Source: JAQVSH01 sp964451605 (GTDB lineage: Bacteria > Bacteroidota > Bacteroidia > Bacteroidales > UBA4181). From it: a DNA stretch of 64,000 nt. Under the pieces are notes generated by a model. It worked only from the letters and a program-made list of their open reading frames with translations. It had not been told where the DNA came from and made no database searches. The stretch is taken from positions 1 through 64,000 of the forward strand of contig CAYVJA010000004.1 in NCBI GenBank assembly GCA_964451605.1, written 5' to 3'. Positions 59,539 to 64,000 of this stretch are shown in pieces (position 1 is the first letter of the stretch; each line of letters starts with the position of its first letter). Both the position numbers and the translations under genes were made by a program.

Positions 59539-60723
59539 TTATTTTGGATTCGAAGCGCGGTGGCTTTGGAGGTGTAATATGGCAATTTGCGGTTTGGCAC
59601 CGAATCGTCCGGGAAATCCGAGCGATCCGATGCCACGGGTTACAAAGATACTTTTTTCTGCTTCGCGGAAGAGCCCCGAAGGGTAATCGGAGAGGAGAGA
59701 GGCGGGCGACCAGCGGAACTTTCCAATCCGGACGGCACATTGAAATTCGTGCGTATGGCCAGAAAGGGTAAGATCGGCGGGGAAAAGCGGATCATTGTGT
59801 TGCATGGAAAAGAACACCGGATCGTGCGAGAGAAGCAGGGTGCAGAGGGTGGTGTCGGCGCCTGCAAATGTTTTTGCCAGGTCTCCTTTAGCTGGCCGGG
59901 GAGGAAGGCTGAAGTTCTCCATTCCGGCCAGAAGAAGCGAATCCCCGTTTCGGACAATGTAGGTGTGGCTGTTGAGAAGAAGCCGAAAACCGGAAGCTTC
60001 TGTTTTCCGGCAAATTTCTCGAAAATTGGCCTGTTCGAGCGCTTCCGTCGGCCATTCGAAATATCGTCCGTAATCGTGATTTCCCGTAACTGCAAAAACA
60101 CCGTCGGGGGCGTGCAAACGCGAAAAGAGAGGGATATAATGATCGAGTTCTTCGTGGAAATTAACGACCATGTCGCCTGCAAACAGAATCAGATCGGGCT
60201 TTTCCTGTTGGATGGCGGCCACAACCTTCTCAATCGGTTTTGTCGTGCTCCATGCACCCAGATGGGTATCGGCAATTACTGCCACTTTATACCCCTCGAA
60301 TGCTGCGGGAAGTCGGGAAAGTTCTACTTCAGTATGTTCTGTCCGGAAGTCGGTCCGGTCTACCCAGAGCGCTTTGGCTACAAAGAGAAAGAGTAGCGCG
60401 GCAGCCGCCATTCCTGCCTTTCGTCCGGCAGAACGAGACCGCGCCGGGAATAGAAACAGAACGAGAATGTAGCCTGCTTTGGGTAAATAGATCAGGCAAA
60501 CAACGCCAAAAAGGGTATAAAAGTGTCGGTAAAAATCGGCATCCGTGGCAAACCGGGCCAAAAACCCCATAGAAAGTGCAGCAATCGTAAGGAGGGTAAA
60601 GCCTGTGTAGATTCTCTTAAACAGGGCATACCACCCTCTCCTGTCGGAAAAGTGGCGGGCAAACAGCCTCCATCCCAGCAAGTCGGTGGCCAAAACAAAC
60701 AGAGAAACAAGTAGGATAGCCAT
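59539..60723 (-). CDS. Membrane-bound metallophosphoesterase
   Basis: 394 residues. Four or five N-terminal membrane helices (residues 1 to about 120) are followed by a calcineurin-like domain with all metal motifs: VIADTHLGAW, LFAGDMVVN, VTGNHDYG, LLLSHDP and LSGHTHEFQ. This is the YaeI/YkuE type, which may act on lipid-linked phosphates; the substrate is not known. A full promoter at 60731-60762 places the transcription start within a few bases of the ATG, so the mRNA may be leaderless. Confidence 0.88.
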   Translation of the reverse strand: MAILLVSLFVLATDLLGWRLFARHFSDRRGWYALFKRIYTGFTLLTIAALSMGFLARFATDADFYRHFYTLFGVVCLIYLPKAGYILVLFLFPARSRSAGRKAGMAAAALLFLFVAKALWVDRTDFRTEHTEVELSRLPAAFEGYKVAVIADTHLGAWSTTKPIEKVVAAIQQEKPDLILFAGDMVVNFHEELDHYIPLFSRLHAPDGVFAVTGNHDYGRYFEWPTEALEQANFREICRKTEASGFRLLLNSHTYIVRNGDSLLLAGMENFSLPPRPAKGDLAKTFAGADTTLCTLLLSHDPVFFSMQHNDPLFPADLTLSGHTHEFQCAVRIGKFRWSPASLLSDYPSGLFREAEKSIFVTRGIGSLGFPGRFGAKPQIAILHLQSHRASNPK

Positions 60724-60730
60724 ACGGTTC

Positions 60731-60762
60731 CAAATTTACATAAAAACCGCTTTTTTCTTCAA
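60731..60762 (-). promoter_or_regulatory. Promoter of the metallophosphoesterase gene
   Basis: On the minus strand TTG (60760-60762), 21 bases, TAAATTTG (60731-60738). The ATG is at 60723, so the expected start leaves a leader of only zero to a few bases. A plus-strand -7 element TATATTTG (60769-60776) for the divergent gene lies just beyond. Confidence 0.6.
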
Positions 60763-60798
60763 TTTTCCTATATTTGGTCCATATTAAACTGAACGAGT

Positions 60799-61422
60799 AT
60801 GAAAAACAGAGTCTTGCTTATTTCTCTTCTTTCTACGCTTTTCCTGGTTCCAGTCTGGTCGCAGCCGACCTTGAGATGGGGGGTAAAAGCGGGTATAAAC
60901 ATGGCCGGTTTAAAGAGCGCTTCCGGTAATGTGGGCGGATACAAAGTGAGTAATAAAGGTGATTCGAATACCGGTTTTCTGCTGGGGGTCACCTCCGAAG
61001 CTGAGCTTGGTACTTTTTTTGTGAAACCCGAACTCTATTTCGCTCAATCGACTACAACCGTCGAAACCGGAGCGATTGAAACCCCGCAAAAGAATACACT
61101 CAGCAGCCTGAACTTGCCTGTACTTGCAGGGATTAATATTGGATCGTTGCGGTTTGGCTTAGGGCCCGTTGCCACGATTGCCCTCAACAGCTCGGCCGAT
61201 TTCGGCGAACTTATGGACGACAAACTGGAACAGACTTACAACAGGGTCACTTTTGGCTACCAGTTGATGGCAGGTACCCATCTGAAAAGTCAGTTGGCTC
61301 TGGATGTACGGTACGAAGATCACTTTTCCAGCTCGGGTGCCGTCGAAAATCTTGCCGGCCCGGGGAAATTAGACAATCGTATCAATTCGGTGATGATCTC
61401 TCTAACCTATTTCATTAAGTAA
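60799..61422 (+). CDS. Small outer-membrane beta-barrel protein
   Basis: 207 residues. Signal peptide (LLSTLFLVPVWSQP) then LRWGVKAGINMAGLKS, the usual beginning of Bacteroidota porin-family (OMP_b-brl_2) barrels of about eight strands, with alternating polar and aromatic residues and a terminal NSVMISLTYFIK. Probably a structural or ion-permeable outer-membrane protein of unknown specificity. A -7 element TATATTTG is at 60769-60776. Confidence 0.85.
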   Translation: MKNRVLLISLLSTLFLVPVWSQPTLRWGVKAGINMAGLKSASGNVGGYKVSNKGDSNTGFLLGVTSEAELGTFFVKPELYFAQSTTTVETGAIETPQKNTLSSLNLPVLAGINIGSLRFGLGPVATIALNSSADFGELMDDKLEQTYNRVTFGYQLMAGTHLKSQLALDVRYEDHFSSSGAVENLAGPGKLDNRINSVMISLTYFIK

Positions 61423-61442
61423 GCCCGGGGAATTCCCTCTTG

Positions 61443-62648
61443 CTAAACCGTCTGTCCGCTGGCAATCCTGAGCGTATCGCGGGCTATTACAAGCTCTTCG
61501 TTGGTAGGAACTACCATGATGGTTATTTTCGAACCGGGTTTGCTGATAATCTGCTCGGTCCCGTGGCACTGTGCATTCACCCCGGCATCGAAATCCAGCC
61601 CCATGAACTCCAACCCCGTGAGAATTTTTGCACGTACGGTGTCGACATTTTCGCCGATTCCGCCCGTGAAAACCAACACATCTGCACCGCCCAAGGCTGC
61701 CAGATAGGAGCCGATATATTTTTTTACCCGGTAACAGAGCATCTCGATAGCCAGTTTGGCTCTCTCATTGCCTTCGGAAGCCGCCTTTCGAATTTCGCGC
61801 ATATCGGACGAGACGCCGCTGATGCCAATCAGGCCGCAATGCTTATTGATAAAGGAGTTCAGTGTGGTTACATCGAGCTCTTCACGCTGCATAATGTAAG
61901 TGAGTACACCGGCATCCAGATCGCCGCAGCGGGTTCCCATAATCAGCCCCTCCACCGGTGTCATTCCCATCGAAGTATCGAACGATTTTCCGTTTTTTAT
62001 GGCAGTAATAGAGCTCCCGTTCCCCATATGGCAGGTAATCAGGTTGGTTTTTTCGGGATCTTTTCCCAGGGCCTCGCAGGCTCTGGCAGCTACATATCTG
62101 TGGCTGGTTCCGTGGAATCCGTACCGACGTACCCCGTATTTTGTGTAGAGTGAGTGCGGGATGGCGTAGTTATAGGCGAAATCGGGCATTGATTGGTGAA
62201 AAGCCGTGTCGAAAACCCCTACCTGCGGGACTTCCGGCAACAGAGCCCTCATGGCTCTGATACCTGAAAGATTTGGGGGATTATGGAGCGGAGCCAGATC
62301 GATACACTGTTCCAGCTTTTGAATAACATCGTCGGTAATCAGCACACTGCTGTTGTAGTACTCTCCGGCGTGAACCACCCGGTGTCCGACAGCGTCAATT
62401 TCGTCGAAGCTACGGATGCAGCCATACTTTTCGCTCATCAATATACCCAACAGATACTCAATACCGGCCTGGTGATTCAGAATTTCTCCTTCAAAAATTT
62501 CAGGACCTGTTGGCGTTTCATGTTTAATAAAAGAGCCCACCAACCCGATTTTCTCAACACCTCCGCGCGCAAGTACCGTATTGGATTCCATGTCGAGGAA
62601 TTGATATTTTATTGAGGAACTTCCACAGTTCAATACAATGATTTTCAT
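61443..62648 (-). CDS. ackA: Acetate kinase
   Basis: 401 residues. It makes ATP from acetyl phosphate and ADP, the energy-yielding step of acetate fermentation. Conserved: VLNCGSSSIKYQ at the N-terminus, GHRVVHAGEYYN, VGVFDTAFHQSMP, RRYGFHGTSHRYVA, TCHMGNGSS and the C-terminal FTGGIGENVDTVR. It is the last gene of a minus-strand operon, pta to HBD-like to ackA. Confidence 0.96.
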   Translation of the reverse strand: MKIIVLNCGSSSIKYQFLDMESNTVLARGGVEKIGLVGSFIKHETPTGPEIFEGEILNHQAGIEYLLGILMSEKYGCIRSFDEIDAVGHRVVHAGEYYNSSVLITDDVIQKLEQCIDLAPLHNPPNLSGIRAMRALLPEVPQVGVFDTAFHQSMPDFAYNYAIPHSLYTKYGVRRYGFHGTSHRYVAARACEALGKDPEKTNLITCHMGNGSSITAIKNGKSFDTSMGMTPVEGLIMGTRCGDLDAGVLTYIMQREELDVTTLNSFINKHCGLIGISGVSSDMREIRKAASEGNERAKLAIEMLCYRVKKYIGSYLAALGGADVLVFTGGIGENVDTVRAKILTGLEFMGLDFDAGVNAQCHGTEQIISKPGSKITIMVVPTNEELVIARDTLRIASGQTV

Positions 62649-62678
62649 CTTTTCGAAGCTAAATTATGATTCGGTTAC

Positions 62679-63665
62679 CTAAGAACGCCTATCGGCCGAG
62701 AAGTCGATAAGAGGCAGGTTTAATCCAATGTTTTTGCCCTTCTCATCGTACAGGTAAAAGCCTCTGCCGCTCCGCCGGCCCACCTGTTTGGAGCGTGCCA
62801 GCCGTTTGAGAATGGGAGAGGGCTTGAACTTAAAGAGGCCAAATTCCATAAACAGGTTTTCGGCATATTTTACTATCCGGTCGATGCCAATTTTATCGGC
62901 CATTTCAAACGGACCGCTCTGCAGCCCATAGCCAAATTTCATGGTCTGGTCAATACCTTCGATCGAAGCGGTTCCTTCGAGGAAAATCTCGCAGGCTTCG
63001 TTGATCAGTACAATAATCAGACGTGTACTGATGTTTCCCGGCGATTCCCGCACTTCGACCGGTATTTTTCCGATGGTCTTTACAAACCGGCAGGCTTTGG
63101 TAAAAGTCTCTTCGCTGGTTTCCCACCCCTTTACTACTTCGACAGTTTTCACAATACTGGGCGAAACCATAAAACTCAGCCCCAGCATCCGTTCAGGATA
63201 CTTCAGCGCAGATGCCAGGTCAGAAACCAGGAGGGTAGAGGCGTTCGAAGATAGTACGGTGTCGCGCGAGACAATCTCCTCAATTTCACGAAAGAGGTTT
63301 CGGCGGAATTCAATGGCTGCACCGGCCGATTTGGTGGCAGTACTGATGGCTTCGATAACCAGATCGCATTCGACAAGATCTTTCATAGACGACGAACCGG
63401 AAATGCGCGAAAGGATGAGCCGCTTATCGCCGGCGGTGATACCCCATCGGGCAATCATAGTGTCGAGATCGTGGTCGATGGTTTCGAAGACATGGGTTAC
63501 CCGTTCGTCCGACGACTCCACGAATACCACATCAATACCCGAACGGCTGGCAACTTTGGTAATTTCCTGCCCTACCGCACCGCAACCTAAAACCCCGATT
63601 TTTCGGATACCGCCCTGTTTGTTAATCTGTCTTTTTAACGAATAGTCTTCAAGAATCTCACTCAT
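62679..63665 (-). CDS. 3-hydroxyacyl-CoA dehydrogenase homologue with altered catalytic residues
   Basis: 328 residues. Fold and layout follow 3-hydroxybutyryl-CoA dehydrogenase: NAD motif IGVLGCGAVGQE near residues 23-34, SNAST near 140, and a helical C-terminal domain ending GRRSGRGFYLYDEKGK. But the catalytic His of the G-[MV]-H-F-F-N-P motif is Ser164 (GLSFMVSP), and the Asn of the VNR motif is Thr214; the Glu (Glu176) remains. Dehydrogenase activity is doubtful, while NAD binding looks kept. It sits 5 bases after pta and 30 before ackA, so it may serve acetate metabolism rather than fatty-acid or butyrate chemistry. Confidence 0.82.
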   Translation of the reverse strand: MSEILEDYSLKRQINKQGGIRKIGVLGCGAVGQEITKVASRSGIDVVFVESSDERVTHVFETIDHDLDTMIARWGITAGDKRLILSRISGSSSMKDLVECDLVIEAISTATKSAGAAIEFRRNLFREIEEIVSRDTVLSSNASTLLVSDLASALKYPERMLGLSFMVSPSIVKTVEVVKGWETSEETFTKACRFVKTIGKIPVEVRESPGNISTRLIIVLINEACEIFLEGTASIEGIDQTMKFGYGLQSGPFEMADKIGIDRIVKYAENLFMEFGLFKFKPSPILKRLARSKQVGRRSGRGFYLYDEKGKNIGLNLPLIDFSADRRS

Positions 63666-63670
63666 AGGTT

Positions 63671-64000
63671 TTACTCTTTAAACGCCGCCTGGCAGGCGGT
63701 AATGGCAATCAGGTTTACAATATCTTCGGTTGAACAACCCCTCGAAAGGTCGTTGATAGGGGCCGCCATTCCCTGTAAAACAGGACCAACTGCCTCGGCG
63801 TGCGCAATCCGCTGTACCAGTTTGTAAGCGATGTTCCCTACTTCGAGGGTGGGAAATATCAGAACATTGGCCCTCCCGGCAATTGCACTTCCGGGGGCTT
63901 TGCTATTGCCTATAGCAGGGACAATGGCAGCATCTGCCTGGAGCTCCCCGTCGATCAGAAGCGTTGGATCCATCTGATGTGCCAGTTCGGTGGCCTTCAC
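63671..64000 (-). CDS. pta: Phosphate acetyltransferase, C-terminal part
   Basis: The last 109 residues are in the window; the 5' part lies beyond position 64000. It converts acetyl-CoA and phosphate to acetyl phosphate. Recognisable C-terminal stretches are ELAHQMDPTLLIDGELQADAA, in shorter pieces LIDGELQADAA and PAIGNSKAPGS, plus ANVLIFPTLEVGNIAYKL and GPVLQGMAAPINDLSRG. It is the first of three genes transcribed towards ackA. Confidence 0.94.
   Translation of the reverse strand: MKATELAHQMDPTLLIDGELQADAAIVPAIGNSKAPGSAIAGRANVLIFPTLEVGNIAYKLVQRIAHAEAVGPVLQGMAAPINDLSRGCSTEDIVNLIAITACQAAFKE

Overview
The window reads as chromosomal DNA of a Bacteroidota bacterium, most likely order Bacteroidales. 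Evidence: at least a dozen genes are preceded by the Bacteroidota -7 element TAnnTTTG, several also by a -33 TTG/TTTG 19-21 bases upstream; Shine-Dalgarno sites are rare; and the gene set is typical (long-form HisG, fused HisB and HisIE, PorE-like envelope protein, FucP-type permease, Tat-exported Gfo/Idh proteins, DUF3332, lipoproteins with short N-terminal signals). Three N runs (17021-17047, 25389-25398, 40980-40989) show a draft or metagenome assembly; they interrupt ribH, iorA and gyrB, and the last two also break the reading frame.

Layout. 1-1372: an octamer repeat, an unrecognised small RNA with its own promoter and terminator, and a secreted endonuclease/exonuclease/phosphatase-family protein. 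1373-12434: a complete histidine pathway in two blocks, hisG-D-C-B plus a degenerate iron-alcohol-dehydrogenase homologue, then purU and a DUF3332 lipoprotein, then hisH-A-F-IE. The cluster opens with what looks like a classical leader-peptide attenuator: promoter, a 22-codon leader with a His-His-His run, and competing antiterminator and terminator hairpins. 12575-16571: a secreted PHP phosphoesterase, a Tat-exported oxidoreductase and galK. 16898-31360: ribH, a TPR membrane protein, recF-dciA, folE, kdsB, ndk, a lipoprotein, an NrnA-like DHH phosphoesterase, an FKBP lipoprotein, iorAB, a phosphate transporter facing a PhoB-type regulator, and nth. 31490-35763: rpsA, a STAS protein, rnz, ftsE. 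36008-51632: a TPR protein and its beta-barrel neighbour, gyrB, cutC, recA, an S9 peptidase, a PorE-like protein, an ABC-F protein and a frameshifted rlmB. 51629-64000: holA, fucP, a predicted secreted glycosidase, two tRNA-Leu genes, a second Tat-exported oxidoreductase, a K+/H+ antiporter, a metallophosphoesterase, an outer-membrane barrel, and a pta-(HBD-like)-ackA operon cut by the window end.

Most notable points: (1) the his attenuator at 1699-1872; (2) two dehydrogenase homologues that keep the nucleotide-binding motif but have lost catalytic or metal-binding residues, one fused to the his operon by a stop/start overlap and one between pta and ackA; (3) a dispersed composite repeat made of an octamer array followed by GCGCTTCGCGCG, which supplies the start codon of one gene and the stop codon of another; (4) the small RNA at 108-274, whose terminator arm has a perfect alternative partner; (5) a probable frameshift in rlmB.
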